A stretch of DNA of 64,000 bases from the NCBI RefSeq assembly GCF_900313025.1, contig NZ_OMPQ01000013.1, forward strand, positions 186,001-250,000, written 5' to 3'. Below, piece by piece: positions 55,961-64,000 of the stretch; the first letter of the stretch is position 1, and the number at the start of each line of letters is the position of its first letter. This DNA is from Pseudophaeobacter sp. EL27. Its GTDB lineage: Bacteria > Pseudomonadota > Alphaproteobacteria > Rhodobacterales > Rhodobacteraceae. The position numbers and the translations under genes were made by a program. The notes below the pieces were generated by a model, which searched no databases, was not told the origin of the DNA, and saw nothing but the letters and a program-made list of their open reading frames with translations.

Positions 55961-57187
55961 TTGCGCAACCTACTTGCCCTTACGCTGACCGCCCTCACCC
56001 TGGCGCCTGCCGCCTCGGCGCTTGACGCAACGCCCTCAGATGCCGGCCTCAGCTATGGTCCGCGCCCGGCCTATTTGATCAACCTGCTGCCCGAGGGGGA
56101 TTTGAAATCCAAACTGCAGTCCTGCGCCGCACAGACACCTGCCCGTAGTGATTTTTCCATCGGCCACCGCGGCGCGCCGCTCTTGTTTCCCGAACATACC
56201 GTGCAGTCCAATACCGCCGCCGCGCAGATGGGCGCGGGCATCCTGGAATGTGATGTGACCTTCACCAAGGATCTGCAGCTGATCTGCCGCCACGCCCAGA
56301 ACGATCTGCACACCACCACCAATATCCTGACCACCGATCTGGCAGAGACCTGCATCACCCCCTTCTCTCCGGCCAATGGCGACACTCCTGCAACAGCCGA
56401 ATGCCGCAGCTCGGACATCACCCTGGCCGAGTTCCGCAGGCTGGCGCCTAAGATGGACAGCTTTGACAAGACAGCCACCACCGCAGCAGCCTCGCAGGGC
56501 GGCGTTGCCTCCTGGCGCAGCACCCAATACGCGGATGGCGCCACCGCCATGACCCATGCCGAAAGCATCGCCCTGTTCAAATCCTTAGGCACAAAATTCA
56601 CCCCAGAGCTCAAATCGCCAGCGGTGCAGATGCCTTTCAACGGCTTCACCATGGAGGACTACGCGCAAAAGCTGATCAATGAGTACAAATCCGTCGGCAT
56701 CCCCGCCTCGGACGTCTGGGTGCAGAGCTTTGATCTCGAAGTGGTGAAATACTGGATCGAGAATGAGCCCGCGTTTGGTGCTCAGGCGGTCTATCTGGAT
56801 GGTCGCTACAATGGCGATGTGCCCCTGGACCCCAGCAACCCCGTTAGTTTCAGCCCCAGCATGCAGGAACTGGCGGATATGGGCGTGAACTACATCGCCC
56901 CGCCCATGTGGTTCCTGGTCACCCTGGAGGATGGCAAAATGGTGCCCTCCGCCTATGCCATCGAGGCCAAAGCCGCCGGGCTCAAGCTGATCACCTGGAC
57001 GCTGGAACGCTCAGGCCCCCTGACCACGGGCGGCGGTTGGTACTTCCAAAGCGTGCAGCCCGCCGTGCAGAATGCCTCGAGCTATTATGAGATCCTCGAC
57101 GTTCTGGCGCAGGACGTCGAAATAGAGGGCATCTTCTCCGACTGGCCCGCGACCGTCACCTACTACGCCAACTGCATGGGGCTTTAA
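55961..57187 (+). CDS. Secreted glycerophosphodiester phosphodiesterase
   Basis: 408 residues with a TTG start eight bases after GGAGA. A signal peptide is clear (MRNLLALTLTALTLAPAASA). The GDPD domain carries the HRG motif with catalytic His (GHRGAPLLFPEHTVQ) and the metal Glu-x-Asp (ILECDVTFTKD), followed by RHAQNDLH. It hydrolyses glycerophosphodiesters from phospholipid turnover to glycerol 3-phosphate plus alcohol, in the periplasm. It is longer than the minimal family, with an insert between about residues 130 and 210. Terminators lie on both sides, so it is monocistronic. Confidence 0.92.
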   Translation: MRNLLALTLTALTLAPAASALDATPSDAGLSYGPRPAYLINLLPEGDLKSKLQSCAAQTPARSDFSIGHRGAPLLFPEHTVQSNTAAAQMGAGILECDVTFTKDLQLICRHAQNDLHTTTNILTTDLAETCITPFSPANGDTPATAECRSSDITLAEFRRLAPKMDSFDKTATTAAASQGGVASWRSTQYADGATAMTHAESIALFKSLGTKFTPELKSPAVQMPFNGFTMEDYAQKLINEYKSVGIPASDVWVQSFDLEVVKYWIENEPAFGAQAVYLDGRYNGDVPLDPSNPVSFSPSMQELADMGVNYIAPPMWFLVTLEDGKMVPSAYAIEAKAAGLKLITWTLERSGPLTTGGGWYFQSVQPAVQNASSYYEILDVLAQDVEIEGIFSDWPATVTYYANCMGL

Positions 57188-57219
57188 GACGCTCTAAAGC
57201 CATAAGAGCTATAATTTTG

Positions 57220-57249
57220 ACGGGCCACATCCCCTTGTGGCCCGTTTTG
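57220..57249 (+). terminator. Terminator after the phosphodiesterase gene
   Basis: Arms ACGGGCCAC and GTGGCCCGT with an eight-base loop, then TTTGC; 33 bases past the stop. Confidence 0.82.
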
Positions 57250-57320
57250 CCTTGCACTGCCTCTTGAGCCTGCGCCCCTGCGCGCCTAGATAGGGTGTAA
57301 CGCGCGCATTGGAGACACTC

Positions 57321-57680
57321 ATGTTCGGCATTCCCGGCAAACAGGCTGTGACAATCACCCCGAAGGCTGCGGCCCAGATTACCAAGCTGATGACCAGCGG
57401 TGGCCATGCAGGCCTGCGCATTGGCGTCAAAAAGGGCGGCTGTGCAGGCATGGAATATACCATGGAATATGTCGACGAAGCGGACAAGAACGACGAGGTG
57501 GTCGAGCAGGATGGCGCAAGGGTTCTGATTGCACCGATGGCGCAAATGTTCCTCTTTGGCACCGAGATCGACTATGAAACCTCGCTGCTGGAAAGCGGCT
57601 TTAAGTTCAACAACCCCAATGTATCCGAGGCCTGCGGCTGTGGTGAATCCATCAGCTTCAAAGATGTCCCAAGCCTGTAA
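57321..57680 (+). CDS. IscA/SufA-type iron-sulfur carrier protein
   Basis: 119 residues from MFGIPGKQAVTITPKAA, with GGAGA upstream; a start four codons earlier is less likely. The three cluster-binding cysteines are in KKGGCAGMEY and in EACGCGESISF. It holds and transfers Fe-S clusters to apoproteins. It stands alone between two terminators, not in a suf operon. Confidence 0.93.
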   Translation: MFGIPGKQAVTITPKAAAQITKLMTSGGHAGLRIGVKKGGCAGMEYTMEYVDEADKNDEVVEQDGARVLIAPMAQMFLFGTEIDYETSLLESGFKFNNPNVSEACGCGESISFKDVPSL

Positions 57681-57707
57681 AACAAAGCAAATCTAGATAA
57701 CGGGACA

Positions 57708-57733
57708 GGCGGGGATTTCCCCGCCCTTTCTTT
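57708..57733 (+). terminator. Terminator after the IscA/SufA-type gene
   Basis: Arms GGCGGGGA and TCCCCGCC with a two-base loop, then CTTTCTTT. Confidence 0.8.
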
Positions 57734-57798
57734 GTCCGATTGCCCCTCCCGATCCGCGGTGCTACCACTTGGCCAGATTTTGAGCAGGGGAACGACAG

Positions 57799-58548
57799 AT
57801 GCGGCAGAAACTGGCAGCGGGCAATTGGAAAATGAACGGCACGGGCGCAGTCCTGGCAGAGCTTGAGGCCCTGATCCAGGCGCAAGGCGCAGCCAAATCA
57901 GAGCTGCTGATCTGCCCCCCCGCCACGCTTTTGTCCCGTGCAGCAGAGATCGCATCAGGGAGCCACCTTGCCATTGGTGGCCAGGACTGTCACGCGGCCA
58001 GCTCCGGCGCCCATACCGGTGACCTCTCAGCCCATATGCTCAAAGAGGCAGGCGCAACTGCCGTCATTCTGGGCCATTCGGAACGCCGCGCCGACCACGG
58101 TGAGGGTAGCGAAGGGGTCGCTGCCAAGGCATCCGCTGCCTGGGGTGCGGGGCTTACAGCCGTCATCTGCCTGGGCGAAACCCTGGAAGAACGTGAAGCA
58201 GGCGAAACACTGCACGTCATTGGCACTCAGCTTGCCACCTCTCTACCTGATGGTGCCACCGGCGCCAATACCGTCATCGCCTATGAGCCAGTCTGGGCCA
58301 TTGGCACCGGCAAGGTCCCCAGCCTGGAACAAATTGCCGAGGTGCATGATTTCCTGCGCGCCGAGCTGGCCACAAGATTTGGAGCCGACATGGCCGCGGC
58401 CACCCGCCTGCTCTATGGCGGCTCCGTCAAACCCAGCAATGCTGCCGAAATCTTTGCCACCTCCAACGTTGATGGCGCCCTGGTGGGGGGTGCCAGCCTC
58501 AAGGCGGCAGATTTCGCCCCCATCATCCAGGCCCTCGACGCCAGCTGA
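57799..58548 (+). CDS. tpiA: Triosephosphate isomerase
   Basis: Interconverts dihydroxyacetone phosphate and glyceraldehyde 3-phosphate. 249 residues. Catalytic residues: Lys in AAGNWKMNG, His in VILGHSERR, Glu in [13 protein letters not shown]; the phosphate loop is [13 protein letters not shown] long frame on the same strand overlapping this gene and the dct genes downstream is an artefact of high GC. The gene is monocistronic with a terminator at 58636. Confidence 0.97.
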   Translation: MRQKLAAGNWKMNGTGAVLAELEALIQAQGAAKSELLICPPATLLSRAAEIASGSHLAIGGQDCHAASSGAHTGDLSAHMLKEAGATAVILGHSERRADHGEGSEGVAAKASAAWGAGLTAVICLGETLEEREAGETLHVIGTQLATSLPDGATGANTVIAYEPVWAIGTGKVPSLEQIAEVHDFLRAELATRFGADMAAATRLLYGGSVKPSNAAEIFATSNVDGALVGGASLKAADFAPIIQALDAS

Positions 58549-58635
58549 GACCGCAATCCCCCCTTTTCATTTGGCCCCAAATATCCCGGGGGAGCGCCCC
58601 AAAGGGCGCGGGGGCAGAGCCCCAATCCCCAGCAC

Positions 58636-58672
58636 AAAAAACGCCCCGGAGATCTTCCGAGGCGTTTTTATT
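58636..58672. terminator. Bidirectional terminator between tpiA and dctM
   Basis: AAAAAACGCC-CCGGA / TCCGA-GGCGTTTTTA, A-rich before and T-rich after, between converging genes. Confidence 0.82.
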
Positions 58673-58690
58673 TTCTCTCAGATCACAGCA

Positions 58691-60109
58691 CTAATTGGTA
58701 ATGATCTCCGGCCCCATCAGTGCATTGGGGATCAATGTGCTGAGCCAGGGGATATAGGTCACCATGATCAGGAAGACAAAGAGCACAGCCAAGAAGGGCA
58801 AGGCTGCCCGAACCACCGACATCATCGGCATACCCGCCACCCCGGAGGTGACAAAGAGGTTCAGGCCTACCGGCGGGGTAATCATGCCGATTTCCATGTT
58901 GACCACCATGATGATCCCGAGATGGATCGGGTCAATGCCCAGCTCAATGGCAATGGGGAAAACCAGAGGTGCCACGATGACCAGCAGTCCGGAGGGCTCC
59001 ATGAACTGCCCCCCAATCAGCAGGATCACATTGACCACCACCAGGAACATCACGGGGCCAAATCCGGCCGACAGCATCGCATTGGCAATATGCTGCGGCA
59101 CCTGCTCATCCGTCAGCACATGCTTCAGGATCAGCGCATTGGCGATTACGAACATCAGCGTAACGGTCAGCTTGCCAGCATCAAACAGCGCCTTCTTGGT
59201 GTCCTTGTGACCCCAGACCGTCAGCAAGGCCATGGGCGCCTGCAGCACAGAACGCCGTGGCCGCTCTGCGGTCTCGGCCAGGGGCCCCATGTCGCGATAC
59301 ACAAAAGTAGCAACAAAGAAGGCATAGACAGATGCCACCGCTGCCGCTTCCGTTGGGGTAAAGATCGCATCTTCCTTGTAGAGCCCCAGTTCAGCGGAAT
59401 ACCAGGGGTAGCCATAGATGCCGACCATGATGATCACGATCAGGAACAGCCCCCAAAAGGCCTCGCGGAAGGAGGCACCAACCTCGCCCCAACCGGCCCA
59501 GTTGCCCTTGGGCATGTTCTTGATCCGGGCGATCACATAGATGGTCACCATCAGCATCACCCCGGCCAAAAGCCCTGGAATGATACCGGCCAGGAACATC
59601 CGCCCCACAGAAACATCCACCGAGGCCGCATAGACCACCATAACGATCGAGGGGGGGATCAGAATGCCCAGCGTCCCCGCATTACAGATCACCCCGGCGG
59701 CGAACTCCTTGGTATAGCCCGCCTGGCGCATCGCGGCGATCACGATCGAGCCAATAGCGACCACGGTCGCAGGAGAGGAACCGGAGAGCGCCGCAAACAT
59801 CATGCAGGCAAAGACACCGGCGATGGCCAATCCGCCCTGAAAATGCCCGACGCAGGCAATGGAGAACCGGATGATCCGCTGCGCCACACCGCCCGTCGAC
59901 ATGAAGGTCGAGGCCAGAATGAAGAAGGGAATGGCCAGAAGCGTAAAGTGACCTTCAAAGGCTTCGAACAGGGTGCCGGCAACCGAGGCCAGCGAGCTGT
60001 CGGAATAGATCAGCAGAAACAGAACCGAGCTGAGACCCAGCGAGATGGCTATCGGCACGCCGATCAGCATCAGGCCAATCACCATGGCAAAGAGGAAAAT
60101 CACGTCCAT
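58691..60109 (-). CDS. dctM: TRAP transporter large permease DctM
   Basis: 472 residues, about 40 longer than typical DctM. Roughly 12 membrane helices. Family hallmarks are SGSSPATVVAIGSIV, GTLGILIPPSIVMVVYA and MITPPVGLNLFVTSG. The extra length is a cytoplasmic-looking, basic insert around residues 290-325 (ERPRRSVLQAPMALLTVWGH). It uses the sodium gradient to import C4-dicarboxylates or related acids delivered by DctP. The start overlaps the dctQ stop by one base (TAATG). Confidence 0.93.
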   Translation of the reverse strand: MDVIFLFAMVIGLMLIGVPIAISLGLSSVLFLLIYSDSSLASVAGTLFEAFEGHFTLLAIPFFILASTFMSTGGVAQRIIRFSIACVGHFQGGLAIAGVFACMMFAALSGSSPATVVAIGSIVIAAMRQAGYTKEFAAGVICNAGTLGILIPPSIVMVVYAASVDVSVGRMFLAGIIPGLLAGVMLMVTIYVIARIKNMPKGNWAGWGEVGASFREAFWGLFLIVIIMVGIYGYPWYSAELGLYKEDAIFTPTEAAAVASVYAFFVATFVYRDMGPLAETAERPRRSVLQAPMALLTVWGHKDTKKALFDAGKLTVTLMFVIANALILKHVLTDEQVPQHIANAMLSAGFGPVMFLVVVNVILLIGGQFMEPSGLLVIVAPLVFPIAIELGIDPIHLGIIMVVNMEIGMITPPVGLNLFVTSGVAGMPMMSVVRAALPFLAVLFVFLIMVTYIPWLSTLIPNALMGPEIITN

Positions 60110-60795
60110 TAGTCTTCTCCCTCGGTGGCACGCGCTCGGGCCTCATCCAACTCGTCTTCGACCTCATGGCTGGCGACCAGCCGGTCTGCATCCCCGCGCA
60201 GTACTTGCAGCGCGGCTTGGGCAAAGCGAAACACCAGCAAGAGCATCGACAGAGGCAGCACCACATAGGGCACCACCTTGGGCAGTTTCTCGTAGGAATC
60301 GCCGTAGTTGATCAGATCTTCCAGAAACCGGAAAATGCCGATCATCGGCACATCCTGCACCTCATAAAAACTCTGGCTGCGGGCTTTCATATCAAAGCCG
60401 GTGGGAAACCAGCGCCCGGAGGTGGGGGGCAGGTCCGCAAAAACCGCCCAATAGTCATAGGCGCCTTTCAGCAGCAACAGGGAGAACAGCAGGCAGGCGC
60501 CAGCCGCGATCAGCGCGACAACCCGGCGCGGCCCCGGGGCCAGGATATTGACGATGGCATCCACGCCCAGATGGGTATGGGTTTTCACCGCATAGGCCGC
60601 GCCCAAAAGCACCAGCCAGGCAAACAGGAAGACCGTCAGCTCCAGCGCCCATAAAATGTTGGAGTTAAAGGCAAAACGTGCGATCACATTGGCAAATGTA
60701 ATCAGCGTCATCAGCCCCAGAAGCAGCGCGATCAGCGTCTCTTCCAATGTGTTGATAAACCCGGACAGGCCGGTTCTTGCCCCCGACATAGTCAT
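60109..60795 (-). CDS. dctQ: TRAP transporter small permease DctQ
   Basis: 228 residues, longer than the usual 160-200. Four membrane helices (about 15-40, 48-66, 90-110, 170-190), with WALELTVFLFAWLVLLGAAY and the family-typical HTHLGVDAIVN. A soluble loop of about 50 residues sits between helices 3 and 4, and an acidic C-terminal tail rich in Glu and Asp ends the protein. It pairs with DctM. It lies 141 bases after dctP, with stacked hairpins in the gap. Confidence 0.92.
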   Translation of the reverse strand: MTMSGARTGLSGFINTLEETLIALLLGLMTLITFANVIARFAFNSNILWALELTVFLFAWLVLLGAAYAVKTHTHLGVDAIVNILAPGPRRVVALIAAGACLLFSLLLLKGAYDYWAVFADLPPTSGRWFPTGFDMKARSQSFYEVQDVPMIGIFRFLEDLINYGDSYEKLPKVVPYVVLPLSMLLLVFRFAQAALQVLRGDADRLVASHEVEDELDEARARATEGED

Positions 60796-60823
60796 CCCCC
60801 GATACTGTTGAGAAAGCGTAAGC

Positions 60824-60919
60824 TCAGGCGGCGGATCCCCACGCCGCCTGAAGGTCCGAAGAGCCCCGACCTCATTGGATCATCTCTTCGGCTGCGGCCC
60901 GCCAATGGGGCGGGTCCGC
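60824..60919 (-). terminator. Stacked hairpins between dctP and dctQ
   Basis: Three inverted repeats in 96 bases: 60894-60919 (GCGGCCCGCC / GGCGGGTCCGC, one bulge), 60857-60864 with 60884-60891 (GG-free core CCGAAGAG / CTCTTCGG, partly nested), and 60824-60833 with 60842-60851 (TCAGGCGGCG / CGCCGCCTGA). Likely partial termination or 3'-end protection that raises binding-protein levels over permease. Confidence 0.65.
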
Positions 60920-60936
60920 TTGTTAGATCCAATCAA

Positions 60937-61944
60937 TCAGTGATTGGCGTTGATCGCCTGTGCTGCGTCGATCTTGTCCTGACCAACGTCACCGGCAAAC
61001 TGCTCCCAAACCGGCATCATGGTTTCAACCCAGGCCTGACGCTGTGTGGCATCCAGGCTACGGACTTCGCCGCCGGCTGCAATGATGGCGTCTTTGGCCT
61101 CATTGTTGACCTGCGTGGACTCGGCGTTGCGGGTCTGGGTCACTTCACCCAGGATCTGCAGGAACTGCTCACGCACGGGCGCATCCAGGCTTTCCAGCCA
61201 ATCCACATTGGTCACAACCAGATAGTCGATGATGCCGTGGTTGGTCTCAGTGACACCATCCTGCACCTCAAAGAACTTCTTGCCGTAGATGTTGGACCAG
61301 GTGTTTTCCTGACCATCCACAACACCCTGCTGCAGCGCACCGTAGACTTCCGAGAAGGCCATCTTCTGGGGCGAACCACCAATGGCTTCCATCTGCGCCA
61401 CCAGCACGTCCGAGGACTGCACGCGGAATTTCAAACCATTGGCATCCGTTGGTGCAACCAGCGGCACATTGGCAGACATCTGCTTCATGCCATTGTGCCA
61501 ATAGGCCAGGCCCTGCAGACCACGGCGCTGCATGCTGTCGAGCAATGCCTGACCATCCTCGGAGGCCTGGAAGGCATCAACTGCGTCAATGTTCTTGAAC
61601 ATGAAAGGCAGATCAAAGAGACGGAACTCCTTGGTGAATTTCTCAAACTTCGACAGCGAAGGCGCGGCCAGCTGTACATCGCCCTGCAACATGGCTTCCA
61701 GCACCTTGTTGTCATTGTAAAGCGTCGAGTTTGGATAGACTTCCAGGCACATGGTGCCGTTCATCTCATCGTTGATACGCTGTTCCAGCAGCGAAGCCGC
61801 AATCCCCTTGGGGTGCTTGTCGGTGTTGGTGACATGGCTGAATTTGACAACAATTTCACCGTCGTCACAGGCGGCGCTCGCAGCGCCTGCGGTTACTGTC
61901 AGGGCCATCGCAGTGGCAGCAGCAGTTACAAATTTCATAGTCAT
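60937..61944 (-). CDS. dctP: TRAP transporter solute-binding protein DctP
   Basis: 335 residues. Signal peptide MTMKFVTAAATAMALTVTAG, cleaved near ASAACDD. DctP hallmarks: VKFSHVTNTDKHPKGIAAS near the N-terminus, the carboxylate-binding Arg in GLKFRVQSSDVLVAQ, and SEVYGALQQGVVDGQENTW. It binds C4-dicarboxylates such as succinate, fumarate or malate in the periplasm; exact ligand is not readable. Upstream are paired palindromes and the dctBD-like genes, on the same strand. Confidence 0.95.
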   Translation of the reverse strand: MTMKFVTAAATAMALTVTAGAASAACDDGEIVVKFSHVTNTDKHPKGIAASLLEQRINDEMNGTMCLEVYPNSTLYNDNKVLEAMLQGDVQLAAPSLSKFEKFTKEFRLFDLPFMFKNIDAVDAFQASEDGQALLDSMQRRGLQGLAYWHNGMKQMSANVPLVAPTDANGLKFRVQSSDVLVAQMEAIGGSPQKMAFSEVYGALQQGVVDGQENTWSNIYGKKFFEVQDGVTETNHGIIDYLVVTNVDWLESLDAPVREQFLQILGEVTQTRNAESTQVNNEAKDAIIAAGGEVRSLDATQRQAWVETMMPVWEQFAGDVGQDKIDAAQAINANH

Positions 61945-61989
61945 TCCTCCCAGAAGTATCCTGAACCCCCACCTATGGCGGGCGCTTCC

Positions 61990-62004
61990 CCAACAGGATT
62001 GCCA
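61990..62004 (-). promoter_or_regulatory. Degenerate sigma-54-like promoter before dctP
   Basis: On the minus strand TGGCAATCCTGTTGG, matching the -24 TGGCA and, at the right spacing, TTG of the -12 element, but with G in place of the conserved C of TTGC. It lies about 46 bases before the dctP ATG. May be non-functional or a chance match. Confidence 0.4.
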
Positions 62005-62120
62005 GTTGTGAGGCTTTGCTCAAGAAGTGATTAAAATTTGCAGGATCATCAAAGGGTTTGCATATTTTTCAAACTGTTACTTGAAAACTGAGAGACCCAG
62101 CCCCATGCGCGATCTGGTAG

Positions 62121-62140
62121 CTGTGCGAGATTTCGCACAG
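62121..62140. promoter_or_regulatory. Palindromic operator 1 upstream of dctP
   Basis: CTGTGCGA-GATT-TCGCACAG, perfect eight-base arms. Shares the core TGTGCG-N6-CGCACA with operator 2. Similar in style to DctD upstream sites of rhizobia (from memory). Probable binding site of the DctD-like regulator. Confidence 0.7.
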
Positions 62141-62151
62141 GGTATACCGGG

Positions 62152-62173
62152 GTTGTGCGGTTTTTCGCACAAC
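62152..62173. promoter_or_regulatory. Palindromic operator 2 upstream of dctP
   Basis: GTTGTGCG-GTTTTT-CGCACAAC, perfect eight-base arms. Centre lies 32 bases from that of operator 1, three helical turns, suggesting cooperative binding on one DNA face. Confidence 0.7.
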
Positions 62174-62232
62174 TTAGAGCAAAAGACCAACACCCAGGGA
62201 TTCGCCAATCCTCTCTAAAGGCTGTGCCCCAA

Positions 62233-63465
62233 CTAGGAGCGGCGATAATCTTCTGGGCGGATGCCATAGCGGGCCAGTTTGTCGTAGAAAGTCTTGCGAG
62301 GCAGTTTCAACGCCTCTGCTGCCGCCGCAGCGCGGCCATTGTGACGTCCCAGTGCCGCAATCAACAAGGAGCGTTCCACCTGAGCCATTTGCTCTGCCAG
62401 ACCCAGCTCAGCAGCACCACTGACCTCATCCGGCATACCCAGCACAAAGCGCATGGCCGCCGACATCAGCGAGCGTGCATTGCCCGGCCAATCCTGCGCC
62501 ATCAAGGCCGCCAGATGTTCCTCACTGATTTGTGGCGCATCAATTCCGGCCTGTTCAGCGGCCTGCGCCACATAGAGCCGGAACATCACCGGAATATCAC
62601 CCGGACGTTCCGCCAGCGATGGGATACGCACCCGCATGCCTTCCAGCCGGTAGTAAAGATCCGCACCAAAACCGCCCGCCGCCACAAGAGCCGCCAAATC
62701 AGCAGTGCTGCCTGCGATCAACCGCGTCTCACCACCCTGTTCGATATAGTCCAGCACCGCGTATTGCAACGCTTCCGAGAGGCCCGAAACTTCATCCAGA
62801 AACAGCGATCCCCCCGCCGCCTGCTGGCAAAGCTCCTGCAAGTCTGCGGCCTTCAGCCCCGCAGAGGGGGATTTGACAAAGGGTGCCTGCGCCCGTGGGG
62901 ACATCAAATGGATGACCTCTGCCACCTTGGAAATCCCGCTGCCTGCCGGCCCCGCCACCAGAACCTCTGCCCCGGTTGGAGCAACGGCCCTGACCCGCGC
63001 CCGCAGTTCATCCGATTGGGGTGAGGTTCCAAACAACAATCTTGACGCCGGATCGCCCTCTTTCAGCTGCTGTTTGAAATCACGGTTTTCCAACACCAGA
63101 TGCCGGGTTTTCAGCGCCCTTTGCAGTGCTGCCAACAGGTCCGCCGTGACACAGGGTTTTTCCAGAAACCCAAAGGCGCCCTGCGTCATCGCCTTGACCG
63201 CCATGGGAATATCGCCCTCTCCCGTCAGCAGGATCACTGGCAGATCCTCATCAATGCCCTGCACATAGTCTAGCAGATGAAAGCCATCCCGCCCTGGCAT
63301 GCGGATATCAGACAGGATCACCCCATCAAACTCAGCGGTAATCAGATCCTTTGCCGCCACAAAGGAGCCCGCCGTGATCGGTTCCAGATCATTCAACTCC
63401 AGCGTCTGCGCCAGGGCCTCCCGCAGCGCGGCATCGTCATCAACGACCAAGATCTTACGGGTCAT
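62233..63465 (-). CDS. DctD-like response regulator with degenerate AAA+ domain
   Basis: 410 residues. Receiver domain about 1-120 (ILVVDDDAALREAL, acceptor Asp in VILSDIRMPGRDG, Lys in FLEKPC). AAA+ domain about 140-345, but Walker A reads VAGPAGSGISKVAEVIH, without the lysine of GxxGxGK. The segment where GAFTGA should be is shortened to PFVKSPSAGLKAADLQEL. Walker B (GGSLFLDEVSG) and QDWPGNARSL remain. Fis-type helix-turn-helix at about 370-405 (GRAAAAAEALKLPRKTFYDKL). It can be phosphorylated and bind DNA, but should not drive sigma-54 polymerase. It is coupled to the sensor by an ATGA overlap and regulates dctPQM by context. Confidence 0.88.
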   Translation of the reverse strand: MTRKILVVDDDAALREALAQTLELNDLEPITAGSFVAAKDLITAEFDGVILSDIRMPGRDGFHLLDYVQGIDEDLPVILLTGEGDIPMAVKAMTQGAFGFLEKPCVTADLLAALQRALKTRHLVLENRDFKQQLKEGDPASRLLFGTSPQSDELRARVRAVAPTGAEVLVAGPAGSGISKVAEVIHLMSPRAQAPFVKSPSAGLKAADLQELCQQAAGGSLFLDEVSGLSEALQYAVLDYIEQGGETRLIAGSTADLAALVAAGGFGADLYYRLEGMRVRIPSLAERPGDIPVMFRLYVAQAAEQAGIDAPQISEEHLAALMAQDWPGNARSLMSAAMRFVLGMPDEVSGAAELGLAEQMAQVERSLLIAALGRHNGRAAAAAEALKLPRKTFYDKLARYGIRPEDYRRS

Positions 63466-64000
63466 GTCGCGGCCCCCTCATCCCAGCGGTCCAGCTCAAC
63501 GGTGAACACTGCCCCGCGCGCACCATTCCTGCCGTGGATATTGCCGCCAAAGCTTTGCAGCAACCCGTAAGAGATCGACAGGCCCAGCCCCATGCCCTCG
63601 GAGCTGCTCACAACCTTGGTCGAGTAGAAGGGATCAAACATCTTCTCCGGTTCTTTGATGCCGGGGCCAATATCCGTCACAGCAACAGCCAGCCGTGTGC
63701 CTGCCTCCAGCGTTATACTGATGGCCCGATCTTCCTGCCCCAGCATCGCATCAGCCGCATTGTTGATCAGATTGACAAAAACCTGCGTGAGCCGCACTTC
63801 GCCCCCCCAGGCATAGATCGGATCATCCGCCTCTGGCGGGCTCCAGCTGAGCGTCACCGCATCAGTCTCCAGGCGCGAGCCGGTCAGCTCCACGGCGGTA
63901 TTGATGACCTGCACCAGATCCACCCGCGCCATGGGCTCGTTCTCGTTGCGCGAAAAGGCCCGCAGGTTCTTGATGATCCGCGCCATACGGGCCGACATGC
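63462..64000 (-). CDS. DctB-like sensor histidine kinase, C-terminal part
   Basis: The gene continues past the window edge; only the last 179 codons are seen. They hold the end of the dimerisation domain (MARIIKNLRAFSRNENEPM) and the full ATPase domain: N box TQVFVNLINNAADAM, G1 VAVTDIGPGIKEPEKMFDPF, G2 SSEGMGLGLSISYGLL. This is the DctB-type cytoplasmic core, which phosphorylates the DctD-like regulator encoded immediately downstream with a four-base overlap. Sensor and membrane parts lie outside. Confidence 0.85.
   Translation of the reverse strand, partial: MSARMARIIKNLRAFSRNENEPMARVDLVQVINTAVELTGSRLETDAVTLSWSPPEADDPIYAWGGEVRLTQVFVNLINNAADAMLGQEDRAISITLEAGTRLAVAVTDIGPGIKEPEKMFDPFYSTKVVSSSEGMGLGLSISYGLLQSFGGNIHGRNGARGAVFTVELDRWDEGAAT

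Noticed and set aside
57938-60112. A 724-codon open frame on the + strand over tpiA and dctM
   Set aside because: It runs out of frame through tpiA and antisense to dctM, whose products are clearly recognisable. The translation is His/Pro/Gly-rich and family-free, typical of a shadow frame in GC-rich DNA.
1-64000. CRISPR arrays, rRNA genes, riboswitches, prophage structural genes, replication origin
   Set aside because: No regularly spaced repeats, rRNA stretches, recognisable riboswitch cores, capsid or terminase motifs, or DnaA-box clusters were noticed when reading both strands.

Overview
The window looks like the chromosome of a Roseobacter-group alphaproteobacterium (Rhodobacterales). 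It is GC-rich and dense with housekeeping genes: AcnB-type aconitase, Lon, Tgt, TpiA, a two-domain malic enzyme, a TRAP dicarboxylate transporter, urea ABC transport with urease, and DmdA-like aminomethyltransferases. The genus cannot be fixed from the sequence alone.

Layout. 1-9800: a SPOR-domain envelope protein, a nucleoside salvage set (cdd-deoA-deoB, then upp), a double-cupin protein, malic enzyme (maeB) and a CbiX-like protein. 9960-30820: a genomic island of about 20.8 kb, bounded on the left by a broken tRNA-Cys and on the right by an intact tRNA-Cys with an integrase just upstream. The island holds three blocks: a catabolic operon (Lrp regulator, DmdA-like GcvT protein, OsmC, crotonase-fold protein, acyl-CoA synthetase); a decayed zone with repeats, a frameshifted gene and fragments of a TauD dioxygenase and an integrase; and a complete urea module, with urtABCDE facing away from ureDAB-C-E-F-G. 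30820-36275: an unstable zone with a gene cut off by an IS end, a hybrid histidine kinase, a dead IS5-type element and a frameshifted FAH-family pseudogene. 36276-50170: chemoreceptor, acnB, a second hybrid kinase, an integrase scar beside tRNA-Val, an HU-like protein, an Lrp regulator divergent from leucine dehydrogenase, and lon. 50170-58550: two small membrane proteins, tgt, an SPFH/NfeD pair, a second Lrp plus DmdA-like pair, sufT, a secreted glycerophosphodiesterase, an IscA/SufA protein and tpiA. 58690-64000: a DctPQM TRAP transporter with its two-component system; the sensor runs off the window.

How the genes work together. The urea module imports urea and splits it to ammonia. The dct module takes up dicarboxylates, which malic enzyme and aconitase can feed into central metabolism. 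The Lrp/DmdA-like operon on the island reads as a pathway that removes a methyl (or one-carbon) group, activates the remaining acid with CoA and processes the thioester. It resembles DMSP demethylation, but its GcvT protein departs from DmdA at recognisable motifs and its crotonase lacks both catalytic glutamates, so the substrate is open. The most unusual regulator is the DctD-like protein, which lacks the GAFTGA loop and the Walker A lysine that sigma-54 activators need, while two well-formed palindromes remain upstream of dctP.
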